Below are positions 45,264-54,240 of a stretch of 64,000 bases of DNA, piece after piece. Every line of letters begins with the position of its first letter. The first letter of the stretch is position 1. The position numbers were made by a program, and so were the translations under genes. The notes under the pieces were generated by a model that had not been told where the DNA came from, ran no database searches, and saw only the letters and a program-made list of their open reading frames with translations. Origin of the DNA: Arthrobacter sp. N199823 (GTDB lineage: Bacteria; Actinomycetota; Actinomycetes; Actinomycetales; Micrococcaceae); assembly GCF_002929705.1 (NCBI RefSeq), contig NZ_PJIN01000007.1, positions 124,001 to 188,000 on the forward strand, in the 5' to 3' direction.

Positions 45264-46721
45264 GTGAGTGACCTCTTTAGTGCCCTTCGCGGGGACGATG
45301 ACGCGGACGACGACGGCACCCTCGCCTTGGGCGGCGGGTCCTTCGGCGGCGGCAGTGCCGAGCCGGCGTCACGCCCACGCAGCCCTCTGGCCGTGCGCAT
45401 GCGGCCCCGCAGCCTCGATGAAGTGGTGGGCCAACAGCACCTGCTGGGTCCAGGCTCACCCTTGCAAATGTTGGCCGCCGGTGGCAGCGCCGGGGGAGCG
45501 GCCGGGCCTGCCTCCGTCATGCTGTGGGGACCTCCGGGAACAGGGAAAACCACTCTAGCTCACGTCATTGCCCGTGGTCCGGGACGGAAGTTTGTTGAAC
45601 TCTCCGCCATCACCGCGGGGGTCAAGGACGTGCGCCGGGTCATGGATCAGGCGCTGAATGACAGGGATCTGCACGGGCGCACCACCGTGTTGTTCCTGGA
45701 TGAGATCCACCGCTTCAATAAGGCACAGCAAGATGCGTTGCTGCCAGGCGTGGAGAACCGCTGGGTGGTGCTGATTGCTGCCACCACGGAAAATCCGTCG
45801 TTCTCCGTGGTTGCGCCGCTGCTCTCCCGCTCCATCTTGCTCACGCTCCAGCCACTGACTAACGCCGATATCCAAGACCTGCTGGAACGGGCCGTGGAAG
45901 ATCCGCGCGGTCTGGACAAGCTCGTAACAGTGACCGATGACGCCTTGGACCATCTGGTTCGCTTGGCCGCTGGCGACGCCCGCCGCGGCCTGACAACCCT
46001 CGAGGCTGCTGCCGGCGTGGCGTTGTCAGAGCTGGCAACGGATTCCGGGGATGAACCCGTGGTGATTGATTTGGCCATTGCCGAACGCGCCATAGACGCG
46101 GCCGCCGTGCGCTATGACAGGGCCGGTGATCAGCACTATGACATCATCAGTGCCTTTATTAAATCCGTGCGTGGCTCCGACGTTGACGCAGCTTTGCATT
46201 ACCTGGCCCGGATGCTGGAGGCGGGGGAGGACCCCCGCTTCATCAGCCGCCGCATCATGATTTCTGCTGCCGAGGACGTGGGCATGGCCGATCCCACAGC
46301 TCTGCAAACTGCTGTGGCTGCCGCCCAGGCTGTGGCGTTGATCGGCATGCCGGAGGCCCGGATCATCCTGGCCGAGGCCGTGGTGCATGTGGCCACCGCA
46401 CCCAAGTCCAATGCCGCCTACAACGGTATTAATGCAGCAATCGCCGATGTGCGAGCTGGCAAGGGCACCACAGTGCCGGCGCCGCTGCGCGATGCCCACT
46501 ATGCCGGTTCCGCTGGTCTGGGACACGGCAAGGGCTACATTTACGCCCACGATGCCCCCCATTCCATTGCCACGCAGCAGTACCCGCCGGATGACCTAGT
46601 GGGCAAGAACTACTACACGCCAACGGCCAACGGGCATGAACGCGATCTCGGTCCACGGCTCACCAGGCTGCGGGAGATCATTCGCGGCTCGTCAAATGGC
46701 ACGCCACCCAAGAAGAGCTGA
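45264..46721 (+). CDS. rarA: replication-associated recombination protein RarA (MgsA), AAA+ ATPase
   Basis: A 485-residue AAA+ protein acting at stalled replication forks. Seen: [17 protein letters not shown], Walker [13 protein letters not shown] at about residue 91, Walker [17 protein letters not shown], sensor 1 [27 protein letters not shown], and the MgsA C-terminal segment [26 protein letters not shown]. The N-terminal 45 residues are acidic and Gly-rich, without a PIP-like motif that could be recognised. GTG at 45264; TAGCCT at 45252-45257 ends 6 nt before it, compatible with a leaderless transcript, although AGGAGA is also adjacent. Confidence 0.9.
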   Translation: MSDLFSALRGDDDADDDGTLALGGGSFGGGSAEPASRPRSPLAVRMRPRSLDEVVGQQHLLGPGSPLQMLAAGGSAGGAAGPASVMLWGPPGTGKTTLAHVIARGPGRKFVELSAITAGVKDVRRVMDQALNDRDLHGRTTVLFLDEIHRFNKAQQDALLPGVENRWVVLIAATTENPSFSVVAPLLSRSILLTLQPLTNADIQDLLERAVEDPRGLDKLVTVTDDALDHLVRLAAGDARRGLTTLEAAAGVALSELATDSGDEPVVIDLAIAERAIDAAAVRYDRAGDQHYDIISAFIKSVRGSDVDAALHYLARMLEAGEDPRFISRRIMISAAEDVGMADPTALQTAVAAAQAVALIGMPEARIILAEAVVHVATAPKSNAAYNGINAAIADVRAGKGTTVPAPLRDAHYAGSAGLGHGKGYIYAHDAPHSIATQQYPPDDLVGKNYYTPTANGHERDLGPRLTRLREIIRGSSNGTPPKKS

Positions 46722-46742
46722 CGGCAAGGCGCAGCAGCAGCG

Positions 46743-46827
46743 GGGCTGAGCCCAGGAGCCCACAAGCACGCAGAAGCCGGGCTGGGCCCGGGAGCCCACA
46801 AGCGCGCAGAAGCCGGGCTGGGCCCGG
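46743..46827 (+). repeat. 36-bp tandem repeat before rpsD
   Basis: Two full units (46743-46778, 46779-46814) and a 13-nt partial third (46815-46827). Units differ at three positions. Each starts with the near-palindrome GGGCTGRGCCC and contains AGCCCACAAGC. It lies 22 nt after the rarA stop. Too few copies for CRISPR, and no spacers. Confidence 0.85.
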
Positions 46828-47080
46828 CGCTCAAGGAACTCGCCTCGACGTCTGTCCAGCCCTGAAGTGGTAGAGTTAAACCCGCACTGGCAAGCTCTGG
46901 CTCCATGCACAACATCCAAGTACTGTTTGTACGGCTTTTTGCCGTGTATTTACAGTGCTCACGGCCTTTTTGAAGGAATTGTTGTCCATGCCCAGGTGCT
47001 GTAGCGAAGGGCCGCAGTAGCCCCAGCTCTCCACAATGGAGGCCAGACAAATACTTATTGCAAATATTGGAAGGACACAA
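46828..47080 (+). promoter_or_regulatory. leader and promoter region of rpsD
   Basis: With the tandem repeat before it this is a 359-nt stretch without a gene. TAGAGT at 46872-46877 is a possible -10. Downstream, ACGGC and GCCGT pair around TTTTT at 46929-46943, and a second CACGGCCTTTTT follows at 46963-46974. GGAAGGA (47069-47075) is the rpsD ribosome site. A long leader before a stand-alone rpsD could carry an S4-binding autoregulatory structure, which is inference. Confidence 0.4.
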
Positions 47081-47707
47081 GTGGCTAACAACACACGTGC
47101 CCGCCGTCAGGCTCGCCTTTCGCGAGCCCTCGGCATTGCTCTGACCCCGAAGGCAGCTAAGTACCTCGAGCGCCGCCCGTACGGCCCCGGTGAGCACGGC
47201 CGCGCCCGCAAGAAGCAGGACAGCGACTACGCCGTACGCTTGCGCGAAAAGCAGCGTCTGCGCGCCCAGTACGGCATCCGCGAAGCACAGCTGACCCGTG
47301 CCTTCGAAGAAGCCAAGCGCACCAAGGGCATGACCGGTGAAAACCTGGTTGAGCTGCTGGAAAGCCGCTTGGACGCCTTGGTTCTGCGTGCAGGCTTCGC
47401 CCGCACCACCGCCCAGGCTCGCCAGCTGGTTGTTCACCGCCACATCATGGTTGACGGCGCCCGCGTGGACCGCCCGTCGTTCCGCGTTGCCGAGGGTCAG
47501 CTGATCCACGTGCACCCGCGCAGCCAGACCATGGTTCCGTTGCAGCTTGCTGCAGCCGGCGCCCACCGCGACGTGCTCCCCGCCGTCCCGGCTTACTTGG
47601 ACGTGAAGCTGGAGAGCCTGCAGGCTCGCCTGGTTCGCCGCCCCAAGCGCGCCGAGGTTCCCGTAACCTGTGAAGAGCAGCTGGTTGTTGAATTCTACTC
47701 ACGCTAA
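47081..47707 (+). CDS. rpsD: 30S ribosomal protein S4
   Basis: A 208-residue primary 16S rRNA-binding protein. Seen: the S4 N-terminal region RRQARLSRALGIALTPKAAKYL, RRPYGPGEHGR (the cysteine-free variant without zinc site), QYGIREAQLTRAFEEA, and the S4 RNA-binding domain LVELLESRLDALVLRAGFARTTAQARQLVVHRHIMVDG. GTG at 47081 with GGAAGGA 6 nt before; the frame is open 45 nt further. It stands alone, away from the rpsM-rpsK-rpoA operon where S4 lies in many bacteria. Confidence 0.95.
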   Translation: MANNTRARRQARLSRALGIALTPKAAKYLERRPYGPGEHGRARKKQDSDYAVRLREKQRLRAQYGIREAQLTRAFEEAKRTKGMTGENLVELLESRLDALVLRAGFARTTAQARQLVVHRHIMVDGARVDRPSFRVAEGQLIHVHPRSQTMVPLQLAAAGAHRDVLPAVPAYLDVKLESLQARLVRRPKRAEVPVTCEEQLVVEFYSR

Positions 47708-47753
47708 ATCTTCTTAGCATTGAGTAGAGCTCGATTCATTCGCAGCTTGAAAC

Positions 47754-47791
47754 ACAAAACAGCCCGTGGCTTCCGCCGCGGGCTGTTTTGT
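47754..47791 (+). terminator. terminator after rpsD
   Basis: ACAAAACAGCCCG (47754-47766) pairs with CGGGCTGTTTTGT (47779-47791) around a GC-rich loop. The right arm supplies the T-run. A good bidirectional-looking terminator 46 nt after the stop codon. Confidence 0.88.
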
Positions 47792-47913
47792 ACCCACCCA
47801 AGCCCACTTTTGGACTAAGGTACTTTGGGGAAAGATGTTGTTTCGCAGCCCCGGCTGCGAACACATTGGCCAAACGAGTCACAGACGAGTTAACGAATTG
47901 AGGCGACACGCAT

Positions 47914-48288
47914 ATGAGCGGTGGCGACATTGCAGGACTGATCGCGGCAGGAGTTTTTGCCGTTTTAGTGGCTCTACTGGCCGTGCCCATCCTCAAACTG
48001 GGCAAGGTGTTTGACGAGATTCGCGTGACCATCAAACAAATTGGTGACGGTACCACGCCGCTCATTGATGAGGTCACCGCAACGGTGGCCACCACCAATA
48101 CCCAACTGGGCAAGGTGGATGGAATTTCCAATAACGTCTCCGATGCCACAGCCAACATTTCGGCACTCTCCGCTCTCGTGGCCGCCACCATTGGCTCACC
48201 GCTGATCAAGGTTGCCGCATTTTCCTACGGCGTCCGCCAAGCCTTTGCCGGCCGCGGAAAACCAACACGCGCACGGCGCAGCCGCTAA
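47914..48288 (+). CDS. DUF948 membrane protein
   Basis: A 124-residue protein with one N-terminal helix (GLIAAGVFAVLVALLAVPIL, residues 8-27) and a soluble amphipathic region (VTIKQIGDGTTPLIDEVTATV, NNVSDATANISAL) typical of DUF948, the YoxC-like family of membrane-linked coiled proteins. It ends in a basic tail (KPTRARRSR). It opens the alaS gene cluster, with the next small gene 27 nt downstream. Function unknown. Confidence 0.72.
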   Translation: MSGGDIAGLIAAGVFAVLVALLAVPILKLGKVFDEIRVTIKQIGDGTTPLIDEVTATVATTNTQLGKVDGISNNVSDATANISALSALVAATIGSPLIKVAAFSYGVRQAFAGRGKPTRARRSR

Positions 48289-48315
48289 GCCAAGCACTTT
48301 CCAAGGATAAAAACC

Positions 48316-48552
48316 ATGAAGAAAATCTTTTGGCTCGGCGTCGGCATCACAGTTGGCGTTATCGCAGCCCGAAAAATCACCGCCGCCAAGGGCGCGCTGG
48401 GACCGGCAGGACTCAACCGTGCAGTAGGCCAAATGAGCGATGCCGTTCACGACTTCGCCGACGCTCTCCGTGAGAACATGAACCAACGCGAAAGTGACTT
48501 GCGGATTGCCCTGGGTGTGGACACGGATCCCGCCGCCACCACCCGCCGCTGA
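48316..48552 (+). CDS. small conserved protein before alaS
   Basis: A 78-residue protein with an N-terminal hydrophobic segment (IFWLGVGITVGVIAARK) and a helical acidic/basic remainder (VGQMSDAVHDFADALRENMNQRE). It resembles the short membrane-anchored proteins (DUF6167 type) that sit between the DUF948 gene and alaS in actinobacteria; that assignment is from memory of gene order. AAGGATAAAAACC precedes the ATG. Function unknown. Confidence 0.62.
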   Translation: MKKIFWLGVGITVGVIAARKITAAKGALGPAGLNRAVGQMSDAVHDFADALRENMNQRESDLRIALGVDTDPAATTRR

Positions 48553-48670
48553 TCAACCGCCGGCCGGGCGCTGCCCGGCCACCCGCGCTGCGCGTCCACC
48601 GCCAGCGCATCCAAGCCTTTTGCCCGATAAAGCTTTTGCCCGATAGAACTATGAAGGAGCCACCAGGCTA

Positions 48671-51352
48671 ATGAAATCGCACGACATTGCACGCCGCTGG
48701 GTAGATTTTTTCGCCAGCAAGTCACACACCCCCGTGCCCTCGGCCTCACTGGTGTCCTCCGACCCGTCACTGCTCTTCACAGTGGCTGGCATGGTTCCCT
48801 TCATTCCATACCTGACAGCCCGCGAGGTGCCGCCGTTCAAGCGCGCCACCAGCGTGCAAAAGTGCATCCGCACCGGCGACATTGAAGAAGTGGGCAAGAC
48901 GGTCCGGCACGGCACCTTCTTCCAGATGTGCGGCAACTTCTCCTTTGGCGATTACTTCAAGGAAACCGCCATTCCCTACGCCTGGGAACTGCTGACCAGC
49001 TCAATCGCCGACGGCGGCTTCGGCCTCCCAGCCGATCGGCTGTGGGTCACGGTGTACGAGGAAGACGACGAGGCCCTGGAAATCTGGCGCGATAAGGTGG
49101 GCTTCCCCGAGGAGCGCATCCAGCGCATTGGTAAGGAAGACAACTACTGGTCCACGGGCCAGCCCGGCCCGGCCGGCCCGTGCTCGGAGATCTTCTATGA
49201 CCGCGGCGCCGAGTACGGTGTTGAGGGCGGCCCCATCGCCGACGAAACCCGTTACATTGAAATCTGGAACCTCGTGTTCATGCAGTACCAGATTGACAAT
49301 GTCACCTCCAAGGTTGATTTTGACGTGGTAGGGGAGCTGCCCAACAAGAACATTGACACGGGCCTGGGCCTGGAGCGCTTGGCCATGATTCTCCAAGGCG
49401 TGGAGAACATGTATGAAACCGATCAGGTCCGCCCCGTCCTGGACAAGGCTGCAGAGCTGTCCGGCAAGGAGTACACCTCCACCGAGGACCCGGCCGATCC
49501 GCACCACACTGACGATGTCCGCATGCGCGTTGTTGCCGACCATATCCGTTCAGCCTTGATGTTGATTTCCGACGGCGTCACCCCCTCCAACGAGGGCCGC
49601 GGATACGTGCTGCGCCGACTGATTCGCCGTGCCGTGCGCTCCATGCGTCTCCTCGGTGTGGAAACAGCTGTGTTGCCGGAACTGCTGCCGGTGTCCCGTG
49701 ACGCAATGAAGGGCGCCTACCCCGAGGTTGAGACCGACTTCGCCCGGATCTCACGTATCGCCTACGCCGAAGAGAAATCCTTCCTGCGCACCATCGCCAG
49801 CGGCACCGCCCGTTTGGAAGAAGCCGTCAAGGAATCCAAGGCTGCCAACAGCAACCTCTCTGCCACTGAGGCGTTCGCCTTGCATGACACCTACGGTTTC
49901 CCAATCGATCTGACCCTGGAAATGGCTGGCGAAGCTGGCCTGGCCGTTGATGAGGCCGGATTCCGTGCCCTGATGCTCGAGCAGCGCCAGCGTGCCCAGA
50001 AGGATGCCAAGTCCAAGAAGAGCGGCCACGCCGACCTTTCCGTCTTCCACGAGCTGCTGGCTCAGGGCGAGACGGTCTTCACCGGTTACACCGAGCTGGA
50101 AGGGGAGGGCCGTGTGCGCTCCATCCTGGCTAACGGGGTCTCGGTGCAGCACGCCTCAACCGGCGATGAAATCTCCCTGGTTCTGGACGCCACCCCGTTC
50201 TACGCTGAAGCAGGTGGCCAGAGTGCCGATACCGGCCTCATCACAGGTGACGGCTTCGTCGTCGAGGTGCTGGATGTCCAGAAGCCCATCAAGGGCCTGA
50301 GCGTCCACAAGGCCATTGTGCGCGAAGGCGAACTGCCAGCGGACGCTTTGGTGCGTGCCGCCGTGGACCGGGAACGCCGCCACGCCGCCGAACAGGCGCA
50401 CACCGGTACGCACATTGTGCACGCCGCCCTGCACCAGATCCTCGGCCCGGAAGCCACCCAGCGTGGCTCCTACAACAAGGCCGGCTACCTGCGCTTTGAC
50501 TTTGCCTGGGGTGAAGGTCTGAGCACTGCAACCCGCTCGGAAATTGAAGAAGTGGCCAACGTCGCCATCCGCAACAACTACCGCGTGGACACCAAGGTCA
50601 TGGACCTGGACGCCGCCAAGGCCCTAGGCGCAATGGCACTGTTCGGCGAGAACTACGGTTCCGAGGTGCGCGTTGTAGAGATCGACGGCGCCTGGTCCCG
50701 TGAGCTGTGTGGTGGTACCCACGTGGATAGCACCTCTCGCATCGGCTCCCTGACCCTGTTGGGTGAGCAGTCAGTTGGTTCCGGAAACCGCCGTGTTGAG
50801 GCTTTTGTTGGTCTTGATTCCTTCCGCCATTTGGCCGCCGAGCGCGCCTTGGTCAGCTCGCTGACCGACATGCTCAAGGTTCCCTCCAATTTGCTGGCGG
50901 AACGCGTCTCCGCAACCCTATTGAAGCTCAAGAATGCGGAAAAGCAGTTGGAGCAGCTCCGCAAGGAGCAGCTCAGCGCCGCCGCAGCCACACTGGTGGG
51001 CTCCGCTGTTGATGCCAACGGAATTCGGGTGATTGCTCACGACGCCGGTGACGTCAGCAGTGCTGATGATCTGCGCGGGCTGGCACTTGACCTGCGCGAT
51101 CGTCTCGGCTCAGCGCCGTCGACCATTGCCGTGGCAGGTGCCAGCAATGGCCGCCCCATCATCTTGGTAGTTACCAATGAGGCCGCCCGCGAGGCAGGCG
51201 TCAAGGCCGGCAACCTGGTCAAGCTGGCCTCAGGCATCTTGGGCGGTGGCGGCGGCGGAAAGCCGGACATGGCTCAGGGTGGCGGCCAGGACGTCAACGC
51301 TATCGGCGCCGCACTGGCTGCCGTCAGCGATGCCGTGAAGAACCGAGCCTAG
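48671..51352 (+). CDS. alaS: alanyl-tRNA synthetase
   Basis: An 893-residue class II synthetase. Seen: catalytic domain with FASKSHTPVPSASLV and GNFSFGDYFKE, motif 3 region DTGLGLERLAMILQG, tRNA-recognition helices, the editing domain with HTGTHIVHAALHQILG and the zinc motif CGGTHVDST, and the C-terminal oligomerisation region ending in the glycine-rich GGGGGGKPDMAQGGG. Full length. AAGGAG 7 nt before the ATG. ruvX follows after 7 nt. Confidence 0.95.
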   Translation: MKSHDIARRWVDFFASKSHTPVPSASLVSSDPSLLFTVAGMVPFIPYLTAREVPPFKRATSVQKCIRTGDIEEVGKTVRHGTFFQMCGNFSFGDYFKETAIPYAWELLTSSIADGGFGLPADRLWVTVYEEDDEALEIWRDKVGFPEERIQRIGKEDNYWSTGQPGPAGPCSEIFYDRGAEYGVEGGPIADETRYIEIWNLVFMQYQIDNVTSKVDFDVVGELPNKNIDTGLGLERLAMILQGVENMYETDQVRPVLDKAAELSGKEYTSTEDPADPHHTDDVRMRVVADHIRSALMLISDGVTPSNEGRGYVLRRLIRRAVRSMRLLGVETAVLPELLPVSRDAMKGAYPEVETDFARISRIAYAEEKSFLRTIASGTARLEEAVKESKAANSNLSATEAFALHDTYGFPIDLTLEMAGEAGLAVDEAGFRALMLEQRQRAQKDAKSKKSGHADLSVFHELLAQGETVFTGYTELEGEGRVRSILANGVSVQHASTGDEISLVLDATPFYAEAGGQSADTGLITGDGFVVEVLDVQKPIKGLSVHKAIVREGELPADALVRAAVDRERRHAAEQAHTGTHIVHAALHQILGPEATQRGSYNKAGYLRFDFAWGEGLSTATRSEIEEVANVAIRNNYRVDTKVMDLDAAKALGAMALFGENYGSEVRVVEIDGAWSRELCGGTHVDSTSRIGSLTLLGEQSVGSGNRRVEAFVGLDSFRHLAAERALVSSLTDMLKVPSNLLAERVSATLLKLKNAEKQLEQLRKEQLSAAAATLVGSAVDANGIRVIAHDAGDVSSADDLRGLALDLRDRLGSAPSTIAVAGASNGRPIILVVTNEAAREAGVKAGNLVKLASGILGGGGGGKPDMAQGGGQDVNAIGAALAAVSDAVKNRA

Positions 51353-51359
51353 GGTTTTT

Positions 51360-51950
51360 GTGACGGAAACGAATTACCCGCAAGGGGTCAAACTTGGTGT
51401 GGATGTAGGCATGGTTCGGGTGGGGTTGGCAAGCTGTGACCCCGACGGAATTCTGGCCACACCCGTGAAGACCCTGAGCCGGGACACAAAGAAGAATAGT
51501 GACATCAAAGTGGTGGTCAAAGAGGCCACCACCCGCGGTGCACAGCAAATCTTTGTGGGCCTGCCCCGCACCATGAAGGGTGAGGAAAAGGCTTCGGCGC
51601 AGATGGCTCGCGGCTATGCCCAGCATCTTGCAAATATGCTGGCGGCCGCGGGTCAGCATGTCCCGGTGCGGCTTGTGGACGAGCGCTTGACCACTGTCAG
51701 TGCCCATCAAGCGCTGCGCCAAGCTGGTCTGGACAGCAGGGAACACCGTAAAGTAGTAGATCAAGTGGCGGCCGTTGAAATCTTGCAGCATGCCTTAGAT
51801 ATGCAAAAGGCGCGCAATTCCGATGTCGGGGAGCTCGTGCGCGCAGTCAAATCAGGCGTTGTGGGGACTGCCGATTCACCTGAAGACGAAGAGGGATTAA
51901 CCATTATCAGCTCTAGTAATGCGCCCGTCGACACGCATGAGGCGCCATGA
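51360..51950 (+). CDS. ruvX: YqgF/RuvX-family RNase-H-fold nuclease
   Basis: A 196-residue protein; the core RNase-H fold of about 140 residues starts LGVDVGMVRVGLASCDPDGI and contains IFVGLPRTMKG and VRLVDERLTTVSA, with the metal-binding Asp in GVDVG. RuvX matures 16S rRNA and has been called a Holliday junction resolvase. The final 45 residues (SGVVGTADSPEDEEG...) are an acidic tail longer than usual. GTG at 51360. The mltG start overlaps its stop by 4 nt. Confidence 0.87.
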   Translation: MTETNYPQGVKLGVDVGMVRVGLASCDPDGILATPVKTLSRDTKKNSDIKVVVKEATTRGAQQIFVGLPRTMKGEEKASAQMARGYAQHLANMLAAAGQHVPVRLVDERLTTVSAHQALRQAGLDSREHRKVVDQVAAVEILQHALDMQKARNSDVGELVRAVKSGVVGTADSPEDEEGLTIISSSNAPVDTHEAP

Positions 51951-53296
51951 GTGATCTTTTCCGCGACCGGTCAGGGCGCCGCAGCTCCGATGCGCAGTAC
52001 GGTCAGCAGCCCGGACAGCCCGCGCAGTACGACGACGAGCAAGCCGCTGGCGAAACGTACTGGCCCGACGGCAGCGAAGACACGGCCTACACCGGTCATT
52101 CAGATTATGAACACTACGAAGAGCATGGGCAACACCCGTCCTTCGAACATGTCGAGGCAGAGCACGTAGAAGCTGAGCACGCAGAAGCCGAAGCAGCCGC
52201 TCTGCCCTCGCGCCGCAACAGCAGGGTCTCCAAACGGGTTCGTAAGCGCCGTCGCACGGCTGTCTTCTTGGTCATCTTGGTCCTGTTTGGTGCTGTGGTG
52301 TTCTTTGCCGTCCAAGCCGTTAAGCCCATGCTGGGCGGCTTCACTGTGCCCGATTATCCGGGCCCAGGCACGGGAACGGTGAAGATTGTGGTGCCGGAAG
52401 GTGCCACCGGACGCACCGTAGCCAGCGATCTCAAAGCCAACGACGTGGTAGCCAGTGAGCAGTCCTTCCTTGACGCGCTCAGCGCCGCGGATGGCTCGGG
52501 TTCCTTGCAGCCAGGCGACTTCACCATGAAGAATCAAATGAAGGCCTCTGACGCCGTCGCCGTCTTGCTGGCTGTCAGTGATTCCAAGGTCCACTATGCA
52601 GCCGTGCCGCAGAACCTGCGCATCAACGAAGTCATGGCGGAACTAGCCAAGAGCACCGGGATTCCCGTGGCCGAGTTCACTAAACTGGCCAACCAGCCGG
52701 CACTGTTCGGGCTCCCTGCCAAGGCTAAAGACCTGGAAGGCTACCTGGCTCCGGGGGAGTACCGTTTCCCGCTGGAATACGATGCCAAAGAAATCCTGAG
52801 CGAAATGGTCGGGAACACCATGAAAGCGCTCACCGAAACCGGTGTCACCGACCCCGTGGAGCAGTTCCGCATCCTGACGGTTGCCAGCATCATTGAGTTT
52901 GAAGGCAATGAGGCAAACTACGCCAAGATTTCCGGTGCCATTGAAAACCGCATCAACAATCCCAACGGTGAAACCGGGGGGCGCTTGGAATCCGATGCAA
53001 CCGTCGCCTACGGGTTGGGGTTGAAAACCTACAACATCACCGCCGCTCAGAAGGCCGATGCGTCTAATCTGTACAACACCTTCGCTAACCCGGGGCTTCC
53101 TGTGGGGCCCATTGGCTCGCCGGCCGTCAAGGCCATTATTGCTGCTGCCCACCCGGAAAAGAACCCGTACTACTTCTGGGTGACAGTGAACCTCAAGACC
53201 GGCGAGACGCTGTACGCGGCTACCTTTGCCGAACACCAAGTCAACGTCGCCAAGTACGTTGCCTGGTGCGATGACAACCCGGGGGCGTGCGACTAA
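51947..53296 (+). CDS. mltG: endolytic murein transglycosylase MltG
   Basis: A 449-residue inner-membrane enzyme that cuts nascent glycan strands. Seen: a cytosolic N-terminus of about 100 residues, Gln/Pro-rich then acidic with the short repeat VEAEHVEAEHAEAEA, a transmembrane helix (TAVFLVILVLFGAVVFFAVQAV), a LysM-like segment, and the YceG catalytic core with ILTVASIIEFEGN (catalytic Glu), RLESDATVAYGLG, YNTFANPGLPVGPIGSP and NPYYFWVTV. The stop is followed at once by aroE. It makes an operon with ruvX and the shikimate genes. Confidence 0.92.
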   Translation: MSDLFRDRSGRRSSDAQYGQQPGQPAQYDDEQAAGETYWPDGSEDTAYTGHSDYEHYEEHGQHPSFEHVEAEHVEAEHAEAEAAALPSRRNSRVSKRVRKRRRTAVFLVILVLFGAVVFFAVQAVKPMLGGFTVPDYPGPGTGTVKIVVPEGATGRTVASDLKANDVVASEQSFLDALSAADGSGSLQPGDFTMKNQMKASDAVAVLLAVSDSKVHYAAVPQNLRINEVMAELAKSTGIPVAEFTKLANQPALFGLPAKAKDLEGYLAPGEYRFPLEYDAKEILSEMVGNTMKALTETGVTDPVEQFRILTVASIIEFEGNEANYAKISGAIENRINNPNGETGGRLESDATVAYGLGLKTYNITAAQKADASNLYNTFANPGLPVGPIGSPAVKAIIAAAHPEKNPYYFWVTVNLKTGETLYAATFAEHQVNVAKYVAWCDDNPGACD

Positions 53297-54235
53297 GTGC
53301 GCTTTCTTCCCCAGCAAGAACCGCTGCCCGACATTCGTCAGGGAGCGGTTCTTGGCCACCCGATTGGACACTCGCAGTCGCCGGCCATGCATAACGCCGC
53401 GTACACCGTGCTGGGTGCACCATTCGCCTATACGGCCTACGATCTGCAGGTGCCCCAGTTGGCGGCTTTTCTGGATCAGGTGCGCACCGACGGCACTTGG
53501 TACGGGCTGTCCGTGACCATGCCGCTGAAGAATGCGGCAGTGGATCTCATGGACACCCTAACGCCCGTGGCGGCGGCTTTGGGGGCCGTGAACACCATTG
53601 TGATCACCACTGACGACGCCGGACATTCGCACCTTTTGGGGGACAACACCGACGTGGCTGGGATCTTTAACTCTCTGCGCCATGCAGGGCTGGGGGAGCG
53701 GCCCCGGGCAGCCATCTTGGGTGGCGGTGGCACAGCAGTGTCAGCTATTGCCGCACTGGCGCATCTTCACGCGGTGGAGATCACGGTGTTTGTCCGTAAC
53801 TTTGCCAAGGCCGCAGGGATTCTCGAGGTGGCGGCGACTCTCGGTGCCGCCGTCGTGCTTGAATCTTTTGACGGTGCAGCAGCAAAACTTGCCGGCTATG
53901 ACGTTGTGATCTCCACGCTGCCGCCACGCGGAGCGGATGGGCTCGCGGCGGAATTCGCGACCGCCGGAGAAGCCGTAGCGGGCGCGCTGTTGCTGGATGT
54001 GGCCTATGATCCGTGGCCCAGCGCCTTGGGTCAGGCCTGGGAGGGAGCCGGTGGAACTGTTGTGGCCGGCATCGAAATGCTTTTGTATCAAGGTGTTGAA
54101 CAAGTCAAGCTGTTTTCAGTGGCCGGAGGGTTCGGCGAACTGGACACAGCGCAAGTCGGGGACGTCATCAATGTGATGTGCGACGCAATTGGCGTGCACA
54201 GGCGCGATTCCCATGAACAGAACATGGCAGGATAG
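53297..54235 (+). CDS. aroE: shikimate dehydrogenase
   Basis: A 312-residue NADP enzyme that reduces 3-dehydroshikimate, step four of the shikimate pathway. Seen: [20 protein letters not shown] with the substrate-binding Ser pair, [16 protein letters not shown] with the catalytic Lys, [14 protein letters not shown], the nucleotide loop [16 protein letters not shown], and [12 protein letters not shown]. Slightly longer than the usual 270-290. GTG start placed directly after the mltG stop (TAA-GTG). Confidence 0.92.
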   Translation: MRFLPQQEPLPDIRQGAVLGHPIGHSQSPAMHNAAYTVLGAPFAYTAYDLQVPQLAAFLDQVRTDGTWYGLSVTMPLKNAAVDLMDTLTPVAAALGAVNTIVITTDDAGHSHLLGDNTDVAGIFNSLRHAGLGERPRAAILGGGGTAVSAIAALAHLHAVEITVFVRNFAKAAGILEVAATLGAAVVLESFDGAAAKLAGYDVVISTLPPRGADGLAAEFATAGEAVAGALLLDVAYDPWPSALGQAWEGAGGTVVAGIEMLLYQGVEQVKLFSVAGGFGELDTAQVGDVINVMCDAIGVHRRDSHEQNMAG

Positions 54236-54240
54236 AGAGT

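Noticed and set aside
46743..46827. CRISPR or coding repeat
   Set aside because: Only 2.4 copies without spacers, and no open frame with a start and ribosome site covers them.
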